From Legionella steigerwaltii (lineage in GTDB: Bacteria > Pseudomonadota > Gammaproteobacteria > Legionellales > Legionellaceae): 64,000 bases of DNA. The stretch covers positions 1-64,000 of the forward strand of contig NZ_LNYZ01000020.1 in the NCBI RefSeq assembly GCF_001468065.1. The letters run 5' to 3'. The notes under the pieces are model-generated. The model made no database searches, was not told the DNA's origin, and saw nothing but the letters and a program-made list of their open reading frames with translations. Numbering within the stretch: the first letter of the stretch is position 1; the number at the start of each line of letters is the position of its first letter. Shown one piece after another: positions 26,734-39,000 of this stretch. Both the position numbers and the translations under genes were made by a program.

Positions 26734-28842
26734 GTGCGTTTTTTATTCCCTATCAGTTTATTTCTAAGTGCAGTACTTTTATTTAGTATCCAACCTATGG
26801 TAGCAAAATCCTTGTTGCCCGTTTATGGAGGAACACCGGCAGTTTGGATTGTATGCATGCTTTTTTTTCAAATGGTATTGTTGTTTGCTTATGGATATGC
26901 CGCGTTGCTTAGTTTTTTGAATAGGCCCCTTGCTTGGCGATTGACACACAGTATACTTGTTATTTTGAGCTTCGTAGTTTTTCCTCTTTTATTTAAGCCT
27001 GTGCTTATTAACGATTCTCCTGAATCGAGCATTTTATTTAATTTGTTAACCCAATTAGGATTACCTTTAGTTGTAATTGGTGCTTCGGCACCTTTATTAC
27101 AATTCGCATACAGTCAGACTAAAGAAAAAGGAGCTGCGGACCCCTATTTTTTATATTCTGCTTCAAATCTGGGAAGCCTCTTGTCTTTATTGCTTTATCC
27201 TTGGGTGATAGAGCGTTTTATTGGATTAAAAAACCAATTTTATTTATGGAGTATAGGTTATGTACTCTACGTGGTTCTATTAGCTCTTATTTTCTATGTT
27301 CATCGTTATCAACCTTTAGAAAAACAAAATAAAACAGTTAAAGATTGGCCTTGGCAAAAAATACTGTATTGGATTTTTTTAAGTTTTGTTCCATGCAGTT
27401 TAATGCTTGGGGTGACCCTGTATATTACTACCGATATAGCAGCAACACCTTTATTTTGGGTATTGCCATTGGCATTGTACCTGCTTACTTTTGTGCTTAT
27501 ATTCACGAACAAGCCTTTAATTTCATTCCCATGGATAGTACGAAATAGTATTTTTTTCCTTATTTTTCCCATCATTGGATTTATTTTAAATGCGAGTCAA
27601 ATAAAGGTTTGGCAAAGCATTTTATTTCATTTATTAAATTTTTTTATTTTAGCGCTACTTTGTCATGGCCAGTTGTTTTTAAGTAGGCCCAAACCGCAAC
27701 AACTGACTTTATTTTATGTTTGTCTGGCTCTCGGTGGTGTATTAGCTGGGGTATTTAATGGAATTTTAGCGCCACATTGGTTTAATCAAATTTATGAATA
27801 CCCTTTAGCAATCTTACTCAGTTTATTTGCTTTGCCTCAACGGACTAGAAAGAGCGGCTGGTGGCTGCCTGTGGTAGTTCTGGTTCTGCTGTTGCTTCAT
27901 TACACTATCCTCGATATTCATTGGCCAGCAGGTTTTTCATCTTTTCAACTGTGTGCTCTTCTGGCGTTAGTTATTATCGTTATTTGGCAACAAAATAGGA
28001 CCAGTTTGATCTTATCTTTATTAATTTTATTTGGATTTATTTTTTCACCATTTTTACAAGATGATACTATTTTAGTGCAAGAACGCGATTTTTATGGGGT
28101 AAAAAAAGTAGTTGATAGACGAGGACTGCATGCCCTAATTAATCAGTCCACAGTGCATGGATTGCAAGTTATGGAAGAGAAAAAACCGAGCGGGAATAAT
28201 TCTTATTATGGAGCAATTAGTCCTGTAGTTGATGCCATGCAAGAAAAAAAGAGCTCTTTGTCAGTCACAATCATTGGCTTGGGTATTGGAACGATGATTT
28301 GTCAATTTAGAAAAGAAGATCAAATTAAAGTAATGGAAATCGATAATCAAGTCATTGAGTTGGCAAAAAGAAACCATTTATTCACCTACTTACGAGACTG
28401 TCCCGCACAAGTGACCATTATAAAAAATGATGGGAGATTAGCCGTAGAACAACTGCCAGATCATTCCCAAAACTTACTGGTAGTGGATGCCTTTAATTCC
28501 GATGCAATACCTGTACATTTATTGACTTTTGAATCATTTACTTTATACAAACAAAAAATTACTGAAGATGGTGGGATATTGATTAATTTAAGTAACCGAC
28601 ACCTGCAATTATTGCCAGTGATCAATGCTGCAGGACGATCTTTGGATCAGATGGTGTTTTATATAAATTATAAAGGTATTCCGGCATTAGCTCAGTTTGA
28701 TTCGCAGTGGGCTTTTTTGACTTCTAATGAAGCTCTTGCTTTTCAACTCATGAAAGGTAGCAATTGGCGGTTTGATGCAAGTGATGAACAGTTCTTATGG
28801 ACTGATGATTATTCTAATGTGATTCCATTGTTGAAGTGGTAG
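26734..28842 (+). CDS. Membrane-anchored spermidine-synthase-like protein
   Basis: A 702-residue fusion. The first ~440 residues hold about a dozen hydrophobic segments beginning FLFPISLFLSAVLLFSIQPMVAKSLLPVYGGTPAVW, split here by ordinary loops. This is the MFS-like part of the bacterial membrane spermidine synthase family. The C-terminal ~240 residues form a class I methyltransferase-fold domain: VTIIGLGIGTM (nucleotide-binding Gly loop), VMEIDNQVIELAK, LLVVDAFNSDAIPVHLLT. The usual synthase Asp pair is partly kept, but the activity could be something other than aminopropyl transfer. The GTG start has AAGGA ~6 bases upstream. Confidence 0.85.
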   Translation: MRFLFPISLFLSAVLLFSIQPMVAKSLLPVYGGTPAVWIVCMLFFQMVLLFAYGYAALLSFLNRPLAWRLTHSILVILSFVVFPLLFKPVLINDSPESSILFNLLTQLGLPLVVIGASAPLLQFAYSQTKEKGAADPYFLYSASNLGSLLSLLLYPWVIERFIGLKNQFYLWSIGYVLYVVLLALIFYVHRYQPLEKQNKTVKDWPWQKILYWIFLSFVPCSLMLGVTLYITTDIAATPLFWVLPLALYLLTFVLIFTNKPLISFPWIVRNSIFFLIFPIIGFILNASQIKVWQSILFHLLNFFILALLCHGQLFLSRPKPQQLTLFYVCLALGGVLAGVFNGILAPHWFNQIYEYPLAILLSLFALPQRTRKSGWWLPVVVLVLLLLHYTILDIHWPAGFSSFQLCALLALVIIVIWQQNRTSLILSLLILFGFIFSPFLQDDTILVQERDFYGVKKVVDRRGLHALINQSTVHGLQVMEEKKPSGNNSYYGAISPVVDAMQEKKSSLSVTIIGLGIGTMICQFRKEDQIKVMEIDNQVIELAKRNHLFTYLRDCPAQVTIIKNDGRLAVEQLPDHSQNLLVVDAFNSDAIPVHLLTFESFTLYKQKITEDGGILINLSNRHLQLLPVINAAGRSLDQMVFYINYKGIPALAQFDSQWAFLTSNEALAFQLMKGSNWRFDASDEQFLWTDDYSNVIPLLKW

Positions 28843-28866
28843 TTTCTATCGTAGCTTCATTGCATT

Positions 28867-28945
28867 GTAGCCTGGGTGCAGCGCAGCGAAACCCGGGAAT
28901 GTAGTGGCACCAACCCCGGGTTCCGCTGCGCTGCACTCAGGCTAC
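28867..28945. repeat. Dispersed palindromic element, copy 6
   Basis: Complete copy with cagcgcagcg-type arms, one mismatch in the right arm (cactcagg). Between the convergent synthase-like gene and parE. Confidence 0.9.
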
Positions 28946-28972
28946 GATATATGGCTATCAAATCTCCAGATT

Positions 28973-30856
28973 CTAAACTTCAGCTAAGTTTCCTTTGCTC
29001 TCTAACCAGACTTTTCTATCACTGGCTCTTTTTTTATTCAACATCATATCCATAATTGCTTCAGCCCCTTGTTCATCGTCCAAGGTTAATTGAACCAAGC
29101 GTCTGGTATTAGGATCCATTGTCGTTTCACGTAGCTGAATGGGATTCATTTCACCTAAACCTTTAAACCGTTGAACATTGGTTTTTGCTCGAGATGTTTG
29201 TGCCAAATGATGGAGGATACGATTTTTCTCTTCATCATCCAGGGCATAATAGACTTCTTTACCCGCATCAATTCGATAAAGAGGTGGCATGGCAACAAAT
29301 ACATGCCCTGCTTGGACCAGTGGTTTAAAATGTCGTAAAAATAAAGCACAAATTAATGTTGCAATGTGTGCGCCATCTGAGTCTGCATCAGCGAGAATGC
29401 ATAATTTACCGTAACGAAGTCCACTCAGATCGGATGAGCCAGGGTCTACACCAATAGCTACTGAGATATCGTGAATTTCCTGAGATGCTAAAACCTGTGA
29501 TGAATCCACTTCCCAAGAATTAAGAATTTTTCCACGCAACGGTAAAATCGCTTGGAAGTCTTTATTACGCGCTTGTTTTGCAGAACCACCTGCTGAATCC
29601 CCTTCTACTAAAAATAATTCAGCCTGGCTAAGATCAGTAAGCAAACAATCAGCTAATTTGCCTGGGAGGGCAGGGCCTTGACTTACCCGCTTGCGTGCTA
29701 CTTGTTTGGCTTGCCTCAAACGTTTTTGCGCACGATCGATTGCTAAAGCGGCAATGGCCTCACCTTGGTTCCGATGCTGGTTGAGCCAAAGTGCAAAAGC
29801 ATCTTTAACTACATTGCTGACAAATGCAGAAATTTGCCGCGAACTTAAGCGTTCTTTAGTTTGACCTGCGAATTGTGGTTCTTTCATTTTAACCGATAAT
29901 ACATATTGGCAGGGTTCCCACAGATCATCTGCGGTAAGTTTTATTCCTCGAGGCAGTAGATTTCTTAGTTCACAAAACTCTGCCATAGCATCAAATAAGC
30001 CAGAGCGTAAGCCATTAACATGGGTACCACCTTGAATCGTAGGAATTAAATTCACATAACTTTCACTAAAACTGCTGCTTCCCCCATTAGACCATACCAA
30101 CGCCCAGTCAACAGTTGCTTCATCGCTTTTGAATTCACCAGTAAATGGTTCTTCAGGTAAGTAATCTCCATCAGGTAACGATTGATTTAAATAATCAATA
30201 AGTCCCTGTTCATAGCACCAATACATTTCTTCATTGCTTGCTTTATTGACAAAAGTCATGGACAAGCCGGTGCATAGCACTGCTTTTGCTCTGAGTACAT
30301 GTGTTAAATGTTTTACTGAAATACGGGTAGTGTCAAAATATTTAGCATTGGGCCAAAAACGAATAATTGTGCCTGTATCTCTTTTTTTAGTAATGCCGGT
30401 TTCATTTAATTCGCATATTTTATCACCATTGGCAAAGGACATTTGGTAAATAATTCCATTGCGTTTGATGGTGACATCAAGACGATCAGAAAGAGCATTG
30501 ACTACAGAAACACCTACTCCATGTAATCCACCCGAGAAGCTGTAATTTTTATCAGAGAATTTACCGCCGGCATGTAATCGAGTCATAATGACCTCTACAC
30601 CACTTAAGCCTAATTGAGGGTGTAAATCCACGGGCATACCACGACCATCATCCTCTACTTCAATTGAACCATCCTCATGAAGTGTGACGCGAATATGGCT
30701 TGCAAAGCCAGCCAATACCTCATCGACACTGTTATCAATCACTTCTTGAGCCAAATGGTTTGGGCGCGTCGTATCGGTATACATGCCGGGACGTCGTTGA
30801 ACCGGTTCGAGTCCACTTAAGACTTCAATTGCTTGGGCAGTATAGTTTTCTGACAT
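28973..30856 (-). CDS. parE: DNA topoisomerase IV subunit B
   Basis: The ATPase subunit of topoisomerase IV, which decatenates daughter chromosomes with ParC. The GHKL ATPase domain has EVIDNSVDEVLAG (Mg-binding Asn), DDGRGMPVD, and the lid GGLHGVGVSVVNALS. The transducer follows. The TOPRIM domain begins FLVEGDSAGGSAKQARN and holds the acidic DADSDGAHI. The C-terminal block QRFKGLGEMNP with TTMDP closes it. Length (627 aa) and the absence of a long TOPRIM insertion point to ParE rather than GyrB. It is alone on its strand, with no parC in the window. Confidence 0.96.
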   Translation of the reverse strand: MSENYTAQAIEVLSGLEPVQRRPGMYTDTTRPNHLAQEVIDNSVDEVLAGFASHIRVTLHEDGSIEVEDDGRGMPVDLHPQLGLSGVEVIMTRLHAGGKFSDKNYSFSGGLHGVGVSVVNALSDRLDVTIKRNGIIYQMSFANGDKICELNETGITKKRDTGTIIRFWPNAKYFDTTRISVKHLTHVLRAKAVLCTGLSMTFVNKASNEEMYWCYEQGLIDYLNQSLPDGDYLPEEPFTGEFKSDEATVDWALVWSNGGSSSFSESYVNLIPTIQGGTHVNGLRSGLFDAMAEFCELRNLLPRGIKLTADDLWEPCQYVLSVKMKEPQFAGQTKERLSSRQISAFVSNVVKDAFALWLNQHRNQGEAIAALAIDRAQKRLRQAKQVARKRVSQGPALPGKLADCLLTDLSQAELFLVEGDSAGGSAKQARNKDFQAILPLRGKILNSWEVDSSQVLASQEIHDISVAIGVDPGSSDLSGLRYGKLCILADADSDGAHIATLICALFLRHFKPLVQAGHVFVAMPPLYRIDAGKEVYYALDDEEKNRILHHLAQTSRAKTNVQRFKGLGEMNPIQLRETTMDPNTRRLVQLTLDDEQGAEAIMDMMLNKKRASDRKVWLESKGNLAEV

Positions 30857-30999
30857 GGATATTTCTCAAATATTAGTTATGTTTATTTTACCATATATTA
30901 TGATAGAGTAAGCGGAAGACGAGTATTCCTTTTGTAAATCTATTATAAAGAGCCCCGTTTCTGCAACTGTCTCTTAGTCATGAGCAAAGAGAATCTTGG

Positions 31000-31029
31000 G
31001 GAAAGTCAGATTTGAGTGTAGGTTGAGAG
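31000..31029. repeat. 30-bp dispersed repeat, copy 2
   Basis: Exact reverse complement of 17819-17848. It lies in the 281-bp gap between the parE start and the ABC ATPase gene. Confidence 0.7.
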
Positions 31030-31137
31030 AAAATCAGAATATTGTCATTGATGCCTGGATTTAGGTTTTAATCCGGGAATGAGTAGGGACGCTTTCCTGG
31101 ATTATGCATTATCTTATCCGGGTTAAACAGAACATAT

Positions 31138-32952
31138 ATGCAAGAAACTAGTGCTGAAATTCATCAATTATCTGTAGCTTTTCAAGATCATCATAAAACG
31201 GTCTCTGCTTTGGATGAGCTCAGTTTTAATTTACACCCTGGTGAAACCTTGGTTTTGTTGGGGGAGTCAGGTTGTGGTAAATCCTTAACTTCTCTTGCTT
31301 TGATGCGCCTATTACCTAAATCAGGTGTTTATGGAGTAAACAGTCTAATCCATATGAATGGACAAGATATTCTGGATTTGCCAGAACAAATGATGCGGCG
31401 GTTGAGAGGCCGTAAGATCTCGATGATTTTTCAAGAGCCAATGACAGCACTCAATCCGGTGATGACCATAGGGGAACAGCTGACAGAGGCTTTGCTAAGA
31501 TGTAACTCATTTACCGGACACGAATTACATGAAGCATTATTATCCTCACTTCATGAGGTAGAAATGCCTCAGCCAGAAGTTAAAATCCATCAATACCCGC
31601 ATCAATTGTCCGGAGGACAGAAACAACGGGTAGTGATTGCTATGGCTTTGGCATGTAAACCGGATATTTTGATTGCGGATGAGCCAACAACTGCCTTAGA
31701 CGTTACCATACAAGCACAAATCCTTTCTTTATTAAAAAAAGTACAAAAAACGCATCAGATGAGTTTACTGCTAATCACACATGATTTGGGGGTGCTGAGA
31801 GCAATGGCTTCTCGTGTGTGCGTGATGTATGCGGGACAAGTCGTAGCGCAATCCTCGGTAGATGATTTCTTCTCGCGTACCAAGCAACATCCTTATGTAC
31901 AGCAGTTATTGGCTTCAGTGCCTTCTATGGCAAAACGAGAGGAACGCTTATCTGTAATTCGTGGATTTGTACCTGCATTGGATGAAATGCCTTCAGGTTG
32001 CCGGTTTCACCCGCGTTGCATTTATGCATTTTCTCGATGTTCAGGGGAAGAACCGCAATTACAAGAGCAAGATGGTCAGTTGGTACGTTGTCATTTATAC
32101 CCCGAGCATGATGAATTACCCCCTTTGCAAAAAAACAAAATAACTTGGAGTGGTGGCACTACCGAAGTAAAAACCATACTTACTGTGACGGATTTATCGG
32201 TTGATTTTACCCAGAAAAAAGGGATATTCAGTCGCCATAAAACTGTATTTAAAGCAGTTGATGGTCTTTCATTTCGTTTACAACAAGGAAAAACCTTAGC
32301 ATTGGTAGGTGAGTCAGGATGTGGTAAAACAACGACCAGCCGTGCGTTATTGCGTTTATTACCTATTTCTGGCGGGGAAATATTTTATAAAGAACAGGAT
32401 GTGTTGGCATTAAAAGGACACGCATTAAGAGAATACAGAAAAAAAGTACAAATTATTTTCCAAGACCCTTTTTCCTCTATGAATCCACGGATGACTGTAG
32501 GTGAAATAATCGCTGAAGGCATGCACGCTCAAGGAATGAAACGCTCCGTCATTAGTGCAAGGCAAAAAGAACTATTGAACCAGGTTAATTTGCCCAGCGG
32601 CAGTTTACAGCGTTACCCCCATCAATTTTCTGGTGGACAAAGACAACGAATTTGTATTGCACGGGCTTTGGCTACAGGACCTGATATCTTGATTTGTGAC
32701 GAACCAACCAGTGCGCTGGATGTTTCAGTGCAGGCACAAATTCTTAATTTATTAAAAGAATTACAGCAGGAAACAGGCATTTCTTATTTATTTATTACCC
32801 ATAACATGGGGGTTGTCTCCTATATTGCCGATGAGGTATTCGTGATGAAAGATGGGGTAGGAGTTGAGTTTGGAAGTTGTGAAATGATTTTCAAGGAGCC
32901 TAAAGAAGTTTATACCCAGCAGCTTTTAAATGCTGTTCTCAATGTTTTTTAA
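31138..32952 (+). CDS. Double ABC ATPase for peptide uptake (YejF/GsiA-like)
   Basis: A 604-residue fusion of two ATP-binding cassettes of the oligopeptide importer type. Cassette 1 (residues ~8-260): Walker A GESGCGKS, signature LSGGQKQR, Walker B ILIADEPT. An oligopeptide C-terminal extension with clustered cysteines ([10 protein letters not shown], then RC) follows at ~275-320. Cassette 2 (~350-600): [33 protein letters not shown]. Both are complete, so the pair could drive one transporter, equivalent to DppD+DppF. No permease or binding-protein gene adjoins it, so the partners must be encoded elsewhere. Confidence 0.9.
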   Translation: MQETSAEIHQLSVAFQDHHKTVSALDELSFNLHPGETLVLLGESGCGKSLTSLALMRLLPKSGVYGVNSLIHMNGQDILDLPEQMMRRLRGRKISMIFQEPMTALNPVMTIGEQLTEALLRCNSFTGHELHEALLSSLHEVEMPQPEVKIHQYPHQLSGGQKQRVVIAMALACKPDILIADEPTTALDVTIQAQILSLLKKVQKTHQMSLLLITHDLGVLRAMASRVCVMYAGQVVAQSSVDDFFSRTKQHPYVQQLLASVPSMAKREERLSVIRGFVPALDEMPSGCRFHPRCIYAFSRCSGEEPQLQEQDGQLVRCHLYPEHDELPPLQKNKITWSGGTTEVKTILTVTDLSVDFTQKKGIFSRHKTVFKAVDGLSFRLQQGKTLALVGESGCGKTTTSRALLRLLPISGGEIFYKEQDVLALKGHALREYRKKVQIIFQDPFSSMNPRMTVGEIIAEGMHAQGMKRSVISARQKELLNQVNLPSGSLQRYPHQFSGGQRQRICIARALATGPDILICDEPTSALDVSVQAQILNLLKELQQETGISYLFITHNMGVVSYIADEVFVMKDGVGVEFGSCEMIFKEPKEVYTQQLLNAVLNVF

Positions 32953-33070
32953 TCAGTTTTTCAAACCATTACTTTTTCGGCTTAATATTTTATTCATTAA
33001 AAATGTGATATATTTGAGCACTATTTGGATAATAAAGTCTTAGTATTTATTATTTGGGGGACATGGTTGC

Positions 33071-36000
33071 ATGAGAATCACTCTGGGCGAAAATAATTTT
33101 AATGATGTCAAGGATTTTACTACTCATTTGGAAGGCACATACGAGCAAAATAAGCTGATTTCCGAAGAGGTGACTCTTTCTGTGGAATGTGACGCATTTT
33201 CTCAAGAACACTTTGATGAATTGGTGGCATTTCTTTTAAGTCCAGAACGTACTCGACTTTATAAATTCAAATTTCCTCCTGAACAAGCACAATATCAATT
33301 AGCTTTTGATGATGCCTATTTACTCAGTAAACGCCAAAGGTTTTCTCTTGAGTTCCACGAGCAAATATCTGAGTTAGTGAGCTTCCCTATTTCTTTTCAG
33401 CCCCACACACCTAAAATACGAAAAGCGAAAAAGAATTGGGGTGAGGATATAGGAAATTCCAGTATTGGTTTACAGTTTCAATACCACATTCCACATGAAC
33501 ATCAGCACCAACAACGAAAAGCAACTCAGAGAAAACGAAAAAATAATGAGGAACCTCAATATCAACATCCCGAAATAAGCCCTTTGGTACTCATCCCTGA
33601 GGTTTCTCAAGAAAATGCACGGCATATTGTGGGTTCTTATCATCAATTTAGTCTTTTGAAAAAAGATTCAGAGCTGATTGAGCATTATAAGACCGAGTTT
33701 GATCATTTACTGGGCACAAAGAGTTCGTCAGAGCAACGTCAGGCAGCTTTTATTTTTTTCATATCTAAGTTGACAGAAAATAATGCATCAAAATTAAAGT
33801 TAATTAAAAATTTGTTACAGGCAGTGCCTTTATCTGATCTTAACTATCAAGGGCTTGCTCATGCGTTGATTCATACTGGAGCAGATGGTGTTTTACTTTT
33901 GTTGCAACAAATTAAAACATTACATGATAAAGAGTTTTTTAAAGAGTTTGAAACGCTATTTCTGGATAAACCTGAAAACTATCTTGCATTAATGTCCCCC
34001 CAAGGTTTGGTAAACCTTAAAAAATTGAGTGAATTAACAAGTGAACAGAAAACATGGTGGGTTACTTTAGTTGCTCAACATAAAGCAACTGGAGCTAATA
34101 CGGAATTTAATGATTTATTTGTAGCTTATAATTATTTCCTGGATGAGCTGGAGAAGAAAAAACTGAAGTTGCCTTTCTCTTGCACTTTAAAAAATATCCA
34201 AAAACTGGAGCCTACATTAAATTGTTTACTGTTCATCATAAATAACAGCAGTGATCCGCAAGAACAACTTACCTATTTAGATGGGATAGATGTTTATGCG
34301 GCCTACCACGCCAGTCGTAATAACAATTATAAATTGGTATCACGACAAATGAATTTAAAGCTCAAGGTCGATGAAGTGGCTCCAGATTTTTCGACCCCTA
34401 CAGCTACTCGGGACGTGAGTGCATGGCTAAATCGTTTTGATTGTTCCTATGCTGAGATTGCAACCCGTTTTTATCGTTTTATCGGGACGCAAGAATGGGC
34501 ATTCAGTCTGGATGTATATCAAAATATTGAACATGAAATTAGAAAAAATAATAAGCTAAACGATCAGAATAAAGTATTATTACTCAATATCGTCGCTTTG
34601 TTGGCTACCGGGCAACGTGCTTGTACTCATATGGAATATCCTGATACTTCCATTAAAAAACTGCTCAACAAATTTATTGCACTAGCAGAACAGTTTGGTG
34701 AGGACTTGCAAAATGAATTATCCACTGTAATTCCAGTGCTTGCGGAATCACTGGCGCATCTCGACTGGGAGTCAATGCCTACAGCCGATGAATTGCACAC
34801 GCTTATTGATATCATCTTACACATGCAAAAAGCAAAAGCTCTAGCTCCTGAGCTAGCAAGCCATGATTTTCAGGAGGTGGCTGCCCTCGCTTTACATTTC
34901 ATGGGTGAATACAGCAATGCTGCCTCGTTGGTCATTGATCATTATAAAAGACGTTTGGCAATGGAGCAGACAAATACTGTACCTATCCGGAACTTTTCTT
35001 ATTCTGAGTTGCTGAACCATTTGGTTTCACCATCGAAACTGGATAAATTTCTACCTGAGCTTTTTCATGATCAACCCAAGGTATTATCCCAGTTTGTTGT
35101 ACTCTGTTCTTTATTAAGTGATGAAATACCAAAAGTGACGCAACACGATGCCGAAGATAGCGAATTTGAGGCTAAAATAAAAATGCTTGCGCATGCTGTG
35201 CATGATATGCAAGACGAGCGCAGAGGACCGTTATTAGCAATTCTTACTGATATTAATATAGAAGCTTCTTATCGCCTGCCTACTCTAGAGCAACTCATAA
35301 AAGTTGTTGATGTTGTTAGGAAGGCAGCGTTCACTGAGGTTGAAGATCAAAAAGTAAGTATTCTTGAAATGGTACATGCTGAATTGCCTGAACTAAAAAT
35401 AGGAAAAGAAGCGGTTCATGAAGCAACAATCGATCTTTTTAGCCTGATGAGACAAAGCTATGAGGAATGGCAACTCGAAAATAAACTTGGGGATTTACCA
35501 GCAAAAATAAAAAGTTATCTGGAACCCTGGATGGATGCCCATAATATTGTGCTCTATTATTTAAAAAAACAACCAATCAATCCACAAACGATCTTCGATT
35601 CTTTGGCTGATGAAGAGCAAGAGGTTAAGAATTTGTTGGGTAGTAGGATGTTTTCTTGGGCTTTATCTGGATTCCCTCAGGCAAAAATAAAAATTGCTGA
35701 GGTCTTGGGCAATGAATTTTTTCCAAAACAAACCTTTATGCCTGCACTGCAAACCAGGGTGAAAGTAAGTTTACAATCTACCCTAAGCACAGTTTTAAAA
35801 TCATTACAGACGTCAAATAAGGATTTTGACGATTTTCTTTTAAACCAAATTGAAGGATTAGATACAGACCTTGCTATTGATGAGGCGTTTCTAGAGTGGA
35901 AGGAACAATTGGATGACGTGAATGGTTTGATTAATTCACTCATTCGTATTAAAAATAAAAACAGTATTGAGTTTCGCCGCTGTATTTCATTATTAGCTGA

Positions 36001-39000
36001 GGAAATCAAACCCACATTACCCGGCAAGAATGTTCTTTCTATAGTGCAAATGCGAGAACTGCTGAATACCTTAAGTCAAGATGAGCCGCTTTCAGTTGCA
36101 TCTCCCTTAGCAATTTTATGCAAAATATTAAAGGATGCACCAGGGTATTCAGCAAAGCAATTACATAATGTTTTGAACGAGGTTGCTTATTTAAGCAAAT
36201 ATCGAGCAACTCTTGAGCAAGAAGAATATGAAACTCTGCTACGTTGGTCATGCACTTATAATTTAACTCAAAACTCTTTATTTCCTTTGAAGGAAATCAT
36301 TGGACTTAAATCTTTAGCTGGGGTGGATGAAAAGCAGTCTGAAGCTTTGTTTCATGCCTTTATGCATGTAATAAAAAATGTCGGTCCTGGAGTTGATGAA
36401 CAATTGCTAAAAACAATTGTTAATAAAATTACTTCAATTATTCAGGTTAAAGCAGAAGTACAATCGCTGATACCTCTACTCATTTTATTAATGAAGGCCT
36501 GCAGCAATGGTAAAGAAGCGATGCTTCTTAATCTAATCGACAGGTTCGAGGGTATAAACGATTTTGATTTAAATATCTGGTCAAAAATATTGCTTATATC
36601 GGGTGAGCATACTCCAGATGAAAGCCTTCACCGTTTATTTGATGTGCATGCAGGACTTGAGTTAAATCAACATAATCTAAAGAAACTGGAAAAATTATTT
36701 AATTCACCACCCTATCCAGAGATGGAAACGTTTATCCATGTGTTAAATGGCTATGAGAATGATCTAATGGCTTATATTGATGCATTTGATAAGGATCCGA
36801 AATCAGGGCGTGCACCACAAAAAAATGAATTTGGTATTATCGTAAAGGATACTGACCAAGTTCTTGATGAGCAATTTGACATGTCACAAATTGCGCGAGT
36901 TATTGGCACTATTCAAGATAGTGTTGAAGGAACGCCTTTAAGCAGCCAAGAGCAATATGATTTAGCACAACAAATTACGTTCATCAATGCAATAGGAAGA
37001 AGTAAACCATTTACTCTCGTTGTAGGTAATAATCCAGAAACAAAACGAATTATAAAATACGCAGATTTAACTCAAATCAGTCGTGCTGAGTTGTATGAGT
37101 TATTCGATATACTGGTTAAGGCAATAAGAAAACCAGGTCTTGATGCCCATGAAAAACTAAAAGATCAGTTAAGATTATTAGCAGTATTACGCGAACAGTA
37201 TTTCCGAACTACGGGGACATTTGCTGATACGACACAACTTATTTCTGTTTTAACATCACTCAAAAGCCAGCACAACAATATGCTGATGGAAGTAGATACA
37301 GAGGAAGCTGATGTTACCGCATCATTACTTGCTGTAATGCAGTGGGTTGAGGCTGCGGGTGGAACAGTTGACGTGTGTATCGATAACCGCGAGGCAGTGA
37401 TTCAAGCTGATAAAAACAAAGGTACTAAAGACTTCTTGACCTCTCTTGGTATTGATTCAAGTAGTATTAGAGCAGATTCCCCTAAAGGAACTTATCAAAT
37501 TGGTGGGATAAACTATTCTACTGTAGGCGATTTGGCTTTATATCGCTCTCGGGCTAAGGTTGAGAATGAAAACTTGGTCGCTTATAAGGATGGTCATCCT
37601 TTATCAAGTAATTTAATTCTTTGTGGGTCTGATTTTTCAAAATTAGACCAAAGAACTTTATATCATCTTGTGCAAGATGATGAAAATCATTCCTATGCAT
37701 GGGTTTACCCTCTCATCAATGAATTTGTAGCTCAGCGAAAATTTAAAACGCTGCATCCGGGTAAGGTTTGGAGTGAGAGTCAGGATGTAGATCGATTAAA
37801 AGAATTCTTGGACCGGCATGCCCCTACAGGTCGTCAGAAGGCGCAGTTAAATTCCTTAACAGAGAAATTTAGTTTATGGATCAACGCAGCTATAGAAGCT
37901 CAACGGCTTGTTGAAGGAGAGGATTTTGATATCTTACCTTCTGAAACTGCGCTTCATGTTGCCATTCCCTCGAAGCAAAAAGCATCTCAAGGTTTTACCT
38001 TTTTAGTACATCAATTTCTACATGCTCGCCTGCAAAGGGAAAATCCTGAGTGGGAGTTTGTTATTGAGCCTGAGAAACGTTTTATTGATTCCAGTTCAAC
38101 TAAGGATTTGATTGATGATTATAAACAACAGGGACGCATTATTGGTATTTCTAAAACCTTAAGTAAAAAGGATGGGTTAGCTGAGCAATGCAGTAAGTTC
38201 GGCATGAATGATAAGTTTAAAATACCGTCACATCAAGACAGTAAACGTAATGAATTCGCGATAAAATCTAGTGCAGAGAAGCAATCTCATGTAGGTGCTA
38301 TTAAAGAGGCTATCCAGCAAGCAGAAGATGGGCAACCTATTGTGCTAATTGCTAAAGACGCGAGTGAAGTAAAACTTCTTGAGCGAGAATTAAAAGCACA
38401 TTTTAGTAAAAATATTATTACTGCATTGACGGGTGCAGAACCATTAAAAGAGAGAGAGCACTGGATAAAAAATAAGTCGGGTCAAAAGAATACGATTACT
38501 ATTATTACATTACCTAGCCAGGATGACATTTTTGATACAAATCATCCTAAAGGATTTTTGAGTATTCAAACCAGCCTGGATACTCCAAGTAATACACGGC
38601 TGATGATTCATAGTGTTGCTAGAAACAATGACCTGGGTAAACACATTGCGCTTTATGAAGAGTGTGGGAAATTCTTTTTACAATCTTGGTATTATCAGTC
38701 CTTACACGATTGCCAGGCACTACTCGATGAGTTGACACAACTGCAAAGAAAACAGAATAAAGCCGCAGCTGTTGAACGTCATTACACTCGGAAGGTTTCT
38801 GAAGTACAACACGTTGTTTTACAACAGTTCCAAGAATGGAAGGAGTTTCTACATCTTGTTTATCCTAAATCTGAATGGAGAACACTGGATGCTGAGTTAT
38901 TAAAACAGAGAGAAGATTTAATTCTTGATTTGGATGAAAAATGGGCTGAATGTCTAAGATACTCCGATCCGCAAAATAAATACCCTAATCCTTATGTACG

